From positions 1 through 60,922 of the forward strand of contig JAPKYX010000181.1 in the NCBI GenBank assembly GCA_026394075.1: a DNA stretch of 60,922 bases, written 5' to 3'. Shown one piece after another: positions 16,128-24,595 of this stretch. How positions within the stretch are numbered: the stretch's first letter is position 1; each line of letters starts with the position of its first letter. The notes beneath the pieces are model-generated. The model was not told where the DNA came from. It searched no databases and worked only from the letters and a program-made list of their open reading frames with translations. The position numbers and the translations under genes are program-made. Origin of the DNA: Acidobacteriota bacterium (GTDB lineage: Bacteria; Acidobacteriota; Terriglobia; Bryobacterales; Bryobacteraceae).

Positions 16128-18083
16128 TTACCGTTCGTGCACGTCTTCGAGGTAGGTATAGCCGTGCAGACCTTCCTCGTAGTAACGGCGCAAGCGGCCG
16201 GATTCTTCGAGACCAATGCGGCCTTCGCGGACCGCGGTCTCCACATCCTGCCGGAACTGTTCGGTCAGCGTCTTGGTGGAGAACTGAACGTAGTCCAGCA
16301 CTTCTCGCACTGTGTCGCCCGGGATCACCGCGTCCAGCACCACTTCACCGGCGGCGTTCAACGAGACATGCACGGCGTTGGTGTCGCCAAACAGGTTGTG
16401 AAGGTCTCCCAGAATTTCCTGATACGCGCCGACCAGGAACGCGCCCAAATAGTAAGACTCGTTATTGAACGGATGCAGCGGCAACGTCTTCTTCACATCG
16501 CGCCGGTCGATAAACATGTCCACTTTGCCGTCAGAATCGCAGGAAATGTCGCCCAGCACGGCGGCGCGCGTGGGCCGCTCGTTCAGCCGGTGGATGGGCA
16601 TGATGGGGAACAGCTGCTTCACCGCCCAGCTATCGGGCATCGACTGGAACAACGAGAAGTTACAGAAGTAAGTATCGGACAGCATGCTGTCCAAGCCTTC
16701 CAGCTCTTCCGGGAAGACATCCACTTCCTTGGCCATCTTCAGCACCTTGCGGCAGATGGCCCAATAGAGCGTTTCCGCGGCGCTGCGCTGGGCCAGCGAC
16801 ATGTAGCCCAGAGAGAACAGGTTGAGCGAGGAATCCAGCGCCTGCTGGGCGTCGTGGAACGATTCCAGCATGTTGCGCTTGGTGAGTGACTTGTAGGTGT
16901 CGTTTAAGTCGATCAGCGGTTGCTCGGCGTCATCGCCCAGGCTCTCCTGGCTGGGCTCATCGCCAAAGCCGCTGACACCCAGGACGTTGAAGATCAGCAT
17001 CGAATGGTAGGCGGCGACGGCGCGGCCGCTCTCGGTGATGATGGTGGGGTGCGGGACCTCGGCTTCGTCACAGATGTTCTGGATATGGAAGACGATGTCG
17101 TTGGCGTACTCTTCCAGCGTGTAGTTGACGCTGGATTCAAAGTCGGTCTGGCTGCCGTCGTAATCGATGCCCAAGCCACCGCCGACGTCCATGAACTCCA
17201 GGCCGGCACCGGCCTTGCGGAGTTCCGTGTAGACGCGTGCGGCTTCAGTAACTGCGCCCTTGATCTGGCGGATGTTGGTGATCTGGCTGCCTAAGTGGAA
17301 GTGGAGCAGCTTCAGGCAGTCGGCCATGCCCAGTTCTTTCAAGCGCGCCAGCACTGCCAGGGCTTCACTGACGGTCAGGCCAAACTTAGACCGGTAACCG
17401 CCGGAGGACTTCCAGCGGCCGCTGCCGCGGCTGGCCAGCTTGATGCGGACGCCGATCTTGGGCTTGACGCCGACCCGTTCGGCATACTTCAGGATCAGGT
17501 CCAGCTCAGTAAATTTTTCGATGATCGGCGTGATGTCGCGCCCGATTTTGCGGGCCAGCATCAACATCTCGATGTACTCGTCGTCCTTGAAGCCGTTGCA
17601 GACGATGGGCGTTTCGTTGTCGGCGATGCCCAACACCGCCAGCAGTTCCGGTTTGGAGCCCGCTTCGAGACCAAAGTGGTACGGGCGTCCGTACTGGTAA
17701 ACCTCTTCGACGACGTGGCGTTGCTGGTTCACCTTGATGGGGAACACGCAGCGGTAACCGCCTTTGTAGCCGTGATCGCGGATGGCCAAGTCGAAGGCAC
17801 CATGGATCTCCGAGAGGCGCTGCTTGATGATCTCGCCGAAACGGAGCAGGATGGGCGGCTGGATGCCGCGGGCGACCAGCGAATCAATCAGGTCTTTCAG
17901 ATCGATCTGACGGGCCGGGTCTTTGCCTGGATGAACGTAAAGGTGGCCGTTTTCGCCGACGGAGAAGTAGCCCTTGCCCCACCGGGTGACATCGTACATC
18001 TCGGAGGCATCGGTGGTGGTCCAGCGGTCAGCTGGCTCCCAGGAAACGCTTGTCGCTTCAACCTTCAGGCTCAATTCAGGCAC
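16128..18083 (-). CDS. speA: Biosynthetic arginine decarboxylase
   Basis: 651 residues, the normal length for SpeA, which makes agmatine from arginine as a first step to putrescine. The PLP lysine is K117 in VFPIKVNQQRHVVEEV; HFHLGSQI, DVGGGLGIDYDG and ITESGRA follow in the expected order of the group IV decarboxylase barrel. The start used is GTG 18083, but GAGGAG sits only 1 nt before it; TTG three codons later would have better spacing. A PotAB-like polyamine transporter at 59.2-60.9 kb fits the same metabolism. Confidence 0.95.
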   Translation of the reverse strand: MPELSLKVEATSVSWEPADRWTTTDASEMYDVTRWGKGYFSVGENGHLYVHPGKDPARQIDLKDLIDSLVARGIQPPILLRFGEIIKQRLSEIHGAFDLAIRDHGYKGGYRCVFPIKVNQQRHVVEEVYQYGRPYHFGLEAGSKPELLAVLGIADNETPIVCNGFKDDEYIEMLMLARKIGRDITPIIEKFTELDLILKYAERVGVKPKIGVRIKLASRGSGRWKSSGGYRSKFGLTVSEALAVLARLKELGMADCLKLLHFHLGSQITNIRQIKGAVTEAARVYTELRKAGAGLEFMDVGGGLGIDYDGSQTDFESSVNYTLEEYANDIVFHIQNICDEAEVPHPTIITESGRAVAAYHSMLIFNVLGVSGFGDEPSQESLGDDAEQPLIDLNDTYKSLTKRNMLESFHDAQQALDSSLNLFSLGYMSLAQRSAAETLYWAICRKVLKMAKEVDVFPEELEGLDSMLSDTYFCNFSLFQSMPDSWAVKQLFPIMPIHRLNERPTRAAVLGDISCDSDGKVDMFIDRRDVKKTLPLHPFNNESYYLGAFLVGAYQEILGDLHNLFGDTNAVHVSLNAAGEVVLDAVIPGDTVREVLDYVQFSTKTLTEQFRQDVETAVREGRIGLEESGRLRRYYEEGLHGYTYLEDVHER

Positions 18084-18247
18084 ACTCCTCGTATCGTCAA
18101 ATTTGGTCGCTGAACCTACAGTGTCGAATGAATTGCCCGTGGGGGCAAGCGGAAATTGGTTACAGCGCCTGAAGGACGGTAAGGCAACTATTTTCTACCG
18201 GGAAGCGCGGCTTGGGCATCGATCGGTTACAGTACAAGTAGAACGGC

Positions 18248-18601
18248 TTGCGAAACCTCACCAGCATCGTCGCGCTATTTGTTTTGGCGCTTGGATTTCT
18301 CCAGGCACCTTTTTCGCACATGCACGCCGGTGGGCACTCGCATCCGGTGGATTCATTTTTCCATTTGCATGCCGCTGGGTCTGAATCGGCCAGCCTAACC
18401 GCGCCGCAGGACGAAGCGACGATCTACCTGGATTGGGGCGCGACTCCGCAAACGCAGCTGGAGTTTGCGATGCCGATGCTGGCGGCCGATTTGGTGGCTC
18501 CGCAGGCGAATGCGGCGGGCGGCGTTTTTGTTCCCGCACCGGAGCAGTTTCACGGACCACCACGGTTGCGTGAACTACCCCCGCGCGCCCCTCCCGTCTA
18601 G
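18248..18601 (+). CDS. Small His-rich secreted protein heading the metal efflux operon
   Basis: 117 residues from TTG 18248. A signal peptide (about 1-22) is followed by a His cluster: H24, H26, H30, H32, H39 and H41, in pairs of the form HxH (SHMHAGGHSH, FFHLHAA). The rest is Pro/Ala-rich without recognisable domain. It lies 71 bp upstream of a TolC-type gene in a heavy-metal efflux operon, so a periplasmic metal-binding or sensing role is a fair inference. TACAGT at 18228-18233 is a possible -10. I do not recognise a named family. Confidence 0.62.
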   Translation: MRNLTSIVALFVLALGFLQAPFSHMHAGGHSHPVDSFFHLHAAGSESASLTAPQDEATIYLDWGATPQTQLEFAMPMLAADLVAPQANAAGGVFVPAPEQFHGPPRLRELPPRAPPV

Positions 18602-18672
18602 TTTTTCCATCCCCTCTCTCGCGCACCGCGCGGCTATTCGATCAATTTTCGTTTCAGGAAGCAGGAGACCTC

Positions 18673-19929
18673 ATGCGATGGTTTCTTTGTCTGTGCGGGC
18701 TTAGTATTTCAGCTCTGGCACAGGATGTGAGCGCACCGGAATGGACGGAGGCGCGCGTGCTGGAGACGTTTTCCCGCAGCTCCCTCGGCGCGTCGCTGGA
18801 CGCGCGGATGGCGGCCATTGAGGCGCAAGGGCGGGGGCGAGCACTGGTCGCCAATCCGTCGATCAACTGGAGCCGGGAAGGCGCGGGCTATACCGAGTTC
18901 CTCCAACTGGAGCAGGCGCTGCCGATCACGGGCCGCTTGCGGCTGCTGCGGGAAGCGGGCCGCGCGGCCACCGAAGTGGCGGGCGCGGGCCGGGAGCTGG
19001 CGCTGTGGGATGCTCGCTCGACGTTGCGCCTGGCATTCTATCAACTGCTGGCCGGTCAGCAGCGGCAGGCGAGTATTGCGCAGACCATCCAGACGCTGGA
19101 AGACGTGGCCCAGATTCTCCGCGTGCGCGAGAAAGAAGGCGAAGGCAGCCGCTATGACCGGCTCCGCGCCGATCGCGAGATGGTGCAGCTGCATGCGGAT
19201 CTGCGGTTGGCCGAAGCGCAAGTGGCGCAGTTGCGGGCGCAGGTGAATGCATTTCTCCCCACACCGCTGGTGGGTCGCGCGGCGGGCAAGCTGGAGGACG
19301 CGACGGCCAAACTGGACGGGGAAGCCGTGGCGGCTCAGGCGATGATGGCGCGCGCGGAGTTGCGGGTGCTCGATCGCACGGTGGCGGCGTTCAAGCTGGA
19401 GGAGCAGGCGGCCTACAAGCTCAGGCTGCCGGAGCCGACGCTGAGCGCTGGGATGAAGCGCGCCAATGTGGGGACTGAGCCGGCGACGTACCTGGGCACC
19501 GTGCCGAATCAGCCGAACTTCAGGAACGTGAACGACACCAGCTTCGTGGTGGGCTTAAGCGTTGCGCTGCCCACCTTCAACAAAGGCCAGTTTGAGGTGG
19601 CAAGATTCACGGCCGAACAGCGGGCCGCGATCTCGCAGCGGCAGTTGGTCTCGCAGCGGATCAAGGCGGAAGTGGCGGGTGCGGTGGAATCCTGGCAGAT
19701 CCGGCGCGCGGCGCTGGAAGCCTATCGCGCGGAACAACTGGCAACCGGGGGCGAGCTGTTGCGCATTGCCCGCGTGGCGTATCAGGAAGGCGAGTTGGGA
19801 ATTCTGGAGCTGCTCGACGCCATTCGCGTGGAGCGGCAGGCGTTGCTGCGGCTGGTGGATCTGGAAGCAGCGGTGAAGGAAGCTCGGATTGAGATTGATC
19901 GCGTCGTGGGCGCGGAGGTGCAGCCGTGA
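18673..19929 (+). CDS. TolC-family outer-membrane channel of heavy-metal efflux pump
   Basis: 418 residues with signal peptide (about 1-17, ending ALAQD) and the two repeated helical-hairpin halves of outer-membrane efflux proteins (CusC/CzcC-like), ending with the helix RIEIDRVVGAEVQP. AGGAG lies 7 nt before ATG 18673. Its stop overlaps the adaptor gene by 4 nt, followed by the RND pump gene, giving channel, adaptor, pump order. It would form the outer-membrane exit of the tripartite pump. Confidence 0.9.
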   Translation: MRWFLCLCGLSISALAQDVSAPEWTEARVLETFSRSSLGASLDARMAAIEAQGRGRALVANPSINWSREGAGYTEFLQLEQALPITGRLRLLREAGRAATEVAGAGRELALWDARSTLRLAFYQLLAGQQRQASIAQTIQTLEDVAQILRVREKEGEGSRYDRLRADREMVQLHADLRLAEAQVAQLRAQVNAFLPTPLVGRAAGKLEDATAKLDGEAVAAQAMMARAELRVLDRTVAAFKLEEQAAYKLRLPEPTLSAGMKRANVGTEPATYLGTVPNQPNFRNVNDTSFVVGLSVALPTFNKGQFEVARFTAEQRAAISQRQLVSQRIKAEVAGAVESWQIRRAALEAYRAEQLATGGELLRIARVAYQEGELGILELLDAIRVERQALLRLVDLEAAVKEARIEIDRVVGAEVQP

Positions 19930-21368
19930 GAAAAGTTCTGATCTGTGGATTGATGCTGGCGGGAGTGGCGTGTCAGAAGCCTGCCCCCGAAGCCGGTGCC
20001 GCTCATGACCATGATCATGAGCATTCCGATACGCATGCCTGGACCGTGTGGAAAGACGATTTCGAGCTCTACGCCGAGCAAAGCGAAAGCCGGTGGGCGC
20101 TCCACTTGAGCCGGACAAGCAAGTTCCGGCCGGTCACTGATGCGGAATGCGTCCTGATCATCGGCGAGAAGCAACTGCCCGCCAAGCCCGCCAACCCGGG
20201 CATCTACGTGGTGGATTCGGCGGAAGGCAAGGCGGTGCGTTGCACCATCGACAAGCGGCCGGTGGTGTTCTTGCTGTCGGGCGACGGGCAGGGTGACCGG
20301 GTGGGCATTCGGCTATTGAAGGAGCAGCAGTGGGTGCTGGACATGAGCACCGGGGCGGCGGCGCAGCACAGCATTCAGCAAGAGCTGCGGGTGCCCGCGG
20401 AGATCCATGTGCGGCAGGGTGGCGTGGCGGAAGTAACGGCACCCTTGGCCGGGCGGCTGGTGTTCCAGAATGTTCCCGCGATTGGCACGCTGGTGAAGCG
20501 CGATACGCCGCTGGCGGGCGTGCTACCGCCGGCGAATACCGTGGCGGATCTGCCATCGCTGGAACTGGCGGAGTCCGAGGCGAAGACGGCGCTCAGCTAC
20601 GCGCAGCGGGACAGGGCTCGGGCGGAGCGGCTGGTGGAAGCGGGCGCGGCTCCAGCGCGGCGGTTGGAAGAGGCTCGGACGGTGGAGACCAACGCGACGG
20701 CGCGCTTGCGCACGGCTGAGCTTCGGTTGAAGCAACTGGAGGCTTCGCGTGAAGCTGCCGGGGCCGAAGTCGGCTTGAAGCGGTTCCTGGTGCGGGCGCC
20801 GATCGAAGGGCTGTTGACCGAGATCACGGTGCCGGGCGGATCAAACGTCGATGCCGGGGCCACGCTGTTCCGGCTGATGGATGTGACGACCGTGCATGCG
20901 GTGGCGCAAGTGCCCGAATCAGCGTTGGCCCAGTTGAAGCGTCTCGGCACAGCCAGCCTGGAGTTGGCCGATGGCAAGACGATCCGCCCCGGTCGCTTGG
21001 TGTCGATCGGCCGAATCGTGGACCCGGCGACACGGACCATTCCGGTGATCTGGGAAGTGGCGAATCCGGACCGCCAGCTGGCCATCAACCAGCTGGTCGC
21101 AATGCGCATCGCGCTGCCGGGTTCAACTGGTGCGGTGGCGTTGCCGGAGGAGGCCGTGGTGGAAGAAGGCGCGACGCGGGCCGTCTACTTGCAGAAGTCC
21201 GGCGAACTGTTTGAGCGGCGCGTCGTCACCACGGGCCTGCGCGGCGGCGGCTTCGTCGAGATCCGCCAAGGGCTGGCCGACGGAGAACGCGTGGTCGTGC
21301 GCGGGGCGTATCTGGTGCGCCTGGCCAGCTTGGGCGGCGGCATTCCCGAAGAAGGGCACGTGCACTAA
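19926..21368 (+). CDS. RND efflux periplasmic adaptor with His-rich N-terminus
   Basis: 480 residues. An N-terminal signal ends at a lipobox-like LAGVAC (C16), so it is likely lipid-anchored. Directly after is HDHDHEH...H (H27, H29, H31, H33, H37), a probable metal-capture tail, then an extra beta-rich region (about 38-140) before the usual barrel-sandwich/coiled-coil/beta-barrel adaptor parts (VTAPLAGRLVF, long Ala/Glu/Arg helices at about 210-275, APIEGLLTEITV). It joins the TolC-type channel to the RND pump. Overlap with both neighbours supports one operon. His richness suggests Zn, Co, Ni or Cu; the metal is not decided. Confidence 0.88.
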   Translation: MRKVLICGLMLAGVACQKPAPEAGAAHDHDHEHSDTHAWTVWKDDFELYAEQSESRWALHLSRTSKFRPVTDAECVLIIGEKQLPAKPANPGIYVVDSAEGKAVRCTIDKRPVVFLLSGDGQGDRVGIRLLKEQQWVLDMSTGAAAQHSIQQELRVPAEIHVRQGGVAEVTAPLAGRLVFQNVPAIGTLVKRDTPLAGVLPPANTVADLPSLELAESEAKTALSYAQRDRARAERLVEAGAAPARRLEEARTVETNATARLRTAELRLKQLEASREAAGAEVGLKRFLVRAPIEGLLTEITVPGGSNVDAGATLFRLMDVTTVHAVAQVPESALAQLKRLGTASLELADGKTIRPGRLVSIGRIVDPATRTIPVIWEVANPDRQLAINQLVAMRIALPGSTGAVALPEEAVVEEGATRAVYLQKSGELFERRVVTTGLRGGGFVEIRQGLADGERVVVRGAYLVRLASLGGGIPEEGHVH

Positions 21369-21369
21369 G

Positions 21370-24300
21370 ATGCTTGATCGCCTGATTCGCTTTTCGCTCG
21401 AATACCGGCCGGTGGTGATCTCCCTGGCCATTGCGTTTCTGGTGTGGGGTGTGGCCTCCATTCCCGATGTTCCGCTGGACGTGCTGCCGGACATTACGGC
21501 GCCTACGGTGACCGTCATTTGCGAAGCGCGCGGCATGTCGCCGACGGAACTGGAGAGCCAGGTGACGTTCCCCATTGAGGCCAGCGTCAACGGCGCTCCC
21601 GGTGTGCGCCGCGTGCGCTCCGTGACGGCCGTGGGCTTTGCGGTGATCTATGTCGAGTTTGAGTGGGGCGAGGATGTCTTCCGCGCCCGCCAGACGGTGA
21701 CGGAAAAATTGGCGCTGGTGACGGCCAATTTCCCGTCCAACGTCTCCCGGCCGTTGCTGGCCCCGGTCTCGTCCGTGATGGGTGAGATCCAGTTCATCAG
21801 CCTGCAATCGAGCGCGCATTCGCCGGTCGATTTGCGCAGCTTTGCCGACAACGTGCTGCGGCGGCGGTTGCTTTCCGTCACCGGCGTGTCGCAGGTGATC
21901 ACGATGGGTGGCGGTCTGAAGCAGTATGAGGTCCGCGTGGACCCGCGCAAGCTGGGCCGCTATGGGCTGACGCTGGACCATGTCAGCCAGACGCTCTCTG
22001 AGGCCAGCCGCAATGCTTCGGCCGGCTTTCGCGTCGAGGGCAGCACGGAGTATCTGATCCAAACCTGGGGCCGCGCTTCGACGATGGAAGAGATCGAGAA
22101 TATCTCGCTGGGGGCCAGCGGTACGGCGCCCATTCGCGTTCGCGATGTGGCGACGGTGGGGATTGGGCAGGGACTCAAGCGCGGTGACGCTTCGCATTCG
22201 GGCGAGCCGGCGATTCTGATCGGCATCTTGAAGCAGCCGGGTGCGAACACGTTGCGGCTGACCGATAGCGTGGCCACGGTGCTGGATGATCTGGAGCGCA
22301 CGCTGCCCAAGGGCATGAAGATTGACCGCAACATCTTCCGCCAAGCTGATTTCATTGAGCGGTCGCTCGAAAACCTGCGCAACGCGTTGCGCGATGGCAG
22401 TGTGTTGGTGGTGCTGGTGGTGCTGGTGTTTCTGATGAATGGCCGCGCGGTGGCCATCACCCTACTGGCGTTGCCGTTGTCGATCGTCGCGGCGGTGCTG
22501 GCCATGAAGTTCACTGGGCAAACCATCAATTCAATGAGCCTGGGCGGTCTGGCGATTGCTATTGGCGAGCTAGTGGACGACGCGATCATCGATGTCGAGA
22601 ATGTCGTGCGGCGCCTGCGGGAGAACTCGCTGCGGCCGGAGGCGGAAAAGATTCCGGTGCTGGAGTTGGTCTATCGGGCATCCAGTGAAATCCGCAGTTC
22701 GGTGGTGTTCGCCACGATGATCGTGGGCATTGTCTTCATTCCGCTGTTTGCTCTGGATAGCGTCGAAGGGCGGCTGCTGCGGCCGCTGGCGTTTGCGTAT
22801 CTGATTGCCCTGGGTGCTTCGCTGGTGGTGGCGCTGACGGTCACCCCGGCGCTGTGTTCGATCCTGCTGCCCAAGGCCAAGAGCATCCTCAGCGGTCATG
22901 AGCCCTGGGTGGTGCGGCAGATCAAGCGGGCTTACCGGCCCACGGTGAACTGGTCCATCGACCATCCGCGCACGATTGCGGTGATGGTGCTGTTGATTGT
23001 CGGCGCGGCGGGAAGTTCGTTTACCCAGATGGGCCGGGCCTTCCTGCCGGAGTTTAACGAAGGTGCGCTAACGGTGGGTTCCGTGACGTTGCCGGGCACC
23101 AGCCTGGAGGAGGCCAATCATCTGGGCAACTCCATTGAGCGGATGCTGCTGTCGGTGCCGGAAGTGGTCTCCACCGGGCGGCGCAGCGGGCGGGCGGAGC
23201 TGGACGAGCATGGCGCGGGTGTTGAGGCATCCGAGATCGATGTGCGGTTGGCCTTGAAGGAGCGGCCCAAGGAGGAAGTGCTGGAAGAAGTGCGGCGCAA
23301 GCTGAAGCTGATCCCGGGCACCAACTTTGACGTCGGCCAGCCGATCTCGCACCGCATTGACCACATGCTGTCGGGCACCCGGTCCAATGTCGCGGTGAAA
23401 ATCTTTGGCGACGACCTGGTGGAGTTGCGCGAACTCGCGCGGCAGATTGAGGCCACCATGCGCAAGGTCGACGGCGTGGTGGATCTGGGAACGGAACAGC
23501 AGATGGACGTCCCGTCGCTACTGATCCGGCCGCGATCGGATGTTGTCGCGCGCTTTGGCCTCGCGCCGGGGCATATTGCCTCCACCGTGGAAACAGCGCT
23601 GTTGGGCCGTGAGGTGTCACGCGTTTTTGAGGGACAGGTAAGCTTTCCGCTTGTCCTGCGCTACGAGAAGGACGGATCACTGAGCGACTTGGAGCGGGTG
23701 CGTCAGACGTTGATTGAAACCGAAGGCGGGCCGCGGGTGGCGCTGAGCACGCTGGCCGATATCCGCGATGATTTGGGGCCGAACTTCATTTCGCGCGAGG
23801 GCGTGCAGCGCCGTATTGTCGTCCACTGCAACATTGCCGGGCGCGACATGCGGTCGACGGTGGATGACATCCGGGCGCGCGTGCTGGAATCGGTGAGGTT
23901 CCCGGAGGGTTACCGCGTCGAGTATGGCGGCCAGTTCGAAAGCGAAGAGCGAGCGTCGCGCCGGCTGCTGCTGATGGGCGGCGGCGTGATCATTGGCATC
24001 CTCATCATCCTGGGCGTGGCCTTCGGGTCGTATGCGGAGGCGCTGCTGATCATGATCAACCTGCCGCTGGCGCTGGTGGGTGGCGTGATTGGCGTGTTCG
24101 TGTCGGGCGGGGTGTTGTCGCTGGCGTCGATTGTGGGCTTCATCACGTTGCTGGGCATTGCCACCCGCAACGGCATCATGATGGTGGCGCACATCCGGCA
24201 TTTGCGGGAGCAGGATGGCGTGACGGATCTGCGGGCGGCGGTGGAACTGGGGGCGCTGGAACGCGTCTCGCCGATTCTGATGACCGCTCTCGCTGCCGGC

Positions 24301-24507
24301 CTGGCACTGATTCCGATTGCGCTGGGCGTCGGCAAGCCGGGCAGTGAGATCCAGGCGCCGATGGCGATGGTGATCCTGTTTGGTCTGGCTACGTCGACGG
24401 CTCTCAACATGGTGGTGGTGCCGTCGTTCTACTACTGGTTTGAGCGGCGCAAGGGGGCTGGAGCGGCGGGCCATGGAACGCCCGAAGTCGTGATGAACGA
24501 GGTTTAG
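21370..24507 (+). CDS. Heavy-metal efflux RND pump (CusA/CzcA family)
   Basis: 1045 residues from ATG 21370 (MLDRLIRFSLEYRP), one base after the adaptor stop; the frame open to 21130 is spurious. Twelve membrane helices and two large periplasmic loops of the HME-RND class are evident: VPLDVLPDITAPTVTV near the N-terminus, the TM4 proton-relay region AIAIGELVDDAIIDVEN (about residues 393-410), and the C-terminal TM10-12 block with GIATRNGIMMVAHIRHL. It expels metal ions using the proton gradient. The TM4 signature is not the classic CzcA DFG form, so I do not name a metal. Confidence 0.92.
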   Translation: MLDRLIRFSLEYRPVVISLAIAFLVWGVASIPDVPLDVLPDITAPTVTVICEARGMSPTELESQVTFPIEASVNGAPGVRRVRSVTAVGFAVIYVEFEWGEDVFRARQTVTEKLALVTANFPSNVSRPLLAPVSSVMGEIQFISLQSSAHSPVDLRSFADNVLRRRLLSVTGVSQVITMGGGLKQYEVRVDPRKLGRYGLTLDHVSQTLSEASRNASAGFRVEGSTEYLIQTWGRASTMEEIENISLGASGTAPIRVRDVATVGIGQGLKRGDASHSGEPAILIGILKQPGANTLRLTDSVATVLDDLERTLPKGMKIDRNIFRQADFIERSLENLRNALRDGSVLVVLVVLVFLMNGRAVAITLLALPLSIVAAVLAMKFTGQTINSMSLGGLAIAIGELVDDAIIDVENVVRRLRENSLRPEAEKIPVLELVYRASSEIRSSVVFATMIVGIVFIPLFALDSVEGRLLRPLAFAYLIALGASLVVALTVTPALCSILLPKAKSILSGHEPWVVRQIKRAYRPTVNWSIDHPRTIAVMVLLIVGAAGSSFTQMGRAFLPEFNEGALTVGSVTLPGTSLEEANHLGNSIERMLLSVPEVVSTGRRSGRAELDEHGAGVEASEIDVRLALKERPKEEVLEEVRRKLKLIPGTNFDVGQPISHRIDHMLSGTRSNVAVKIFGDDLVELRELARQIEATMRKVDGVVDLGTEQQMDVPSLLIRPRSDVVARFGLAPGHIASTVETALLGREVSRVFEGQVSFPLVLRYEKDGSLSDLERVRQTLIETEGGPRVALSTLADIRDDLGPNFISREGVQRRIVVHCNIAGRDMRSTVDDIRARVLESVRFPEGYRVEYGGQFESEERASRRLLLMGGGVIIGILIILGVAFGSYAEALLIMINLPLALVGGVIGVFVSGGVLSLASIVGFITLLGIATRNGIMMVAHIRHLREQDGVTDLRAAVELGALERVSPILMTALAAGLALIPIALGVGKPGSEIQAPMAMVILFGLATSTALNMVVVPSFYYWFERRKGAGAAGHGTPEVVMNEV

Positions 24508-24535
24508 TGGGCCGGGTCCTAACGCCCCAAAAGAA

Positions 24536-24564
24536 CGGGCCCGACCGATCTCCGGCCGGGCCCG
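24536..24564. terminator. Hairpin between convergent efflux and receptor genes
   Basis: CGGGCCCG at 24536-24543 and again at 24557-24564 (self-complementary, so the copies pair) with a 13-nt loop. It sits between the pump stop (24507) and the receptor stop (24596) and can serve both. No strong T-tract on either side. Confidence 0.55.
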
Positions 24565-24595
24565 CTAGGTTGATTGAGTTGCCGCGAACGGCGTG

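Noticed and set aside
16137..16889. 250-codon frame antisense to speA
   Set aside because: His/Gln/Arg-rich shadow of a certain gene; no start signal.
21130..21369. N-terminal extension of the pump frame
   Set aside because: It overlaps the adaptor gene out of frame and is Arg/Trp/Cys-rich; the family start is at 21370.
21226..22344. 372-codon minus-strand frame inside the RND pump gene
   Set aside because: His/Arg-rich antisense translation without domain or start signal; the plus-strand pump gene is certain.
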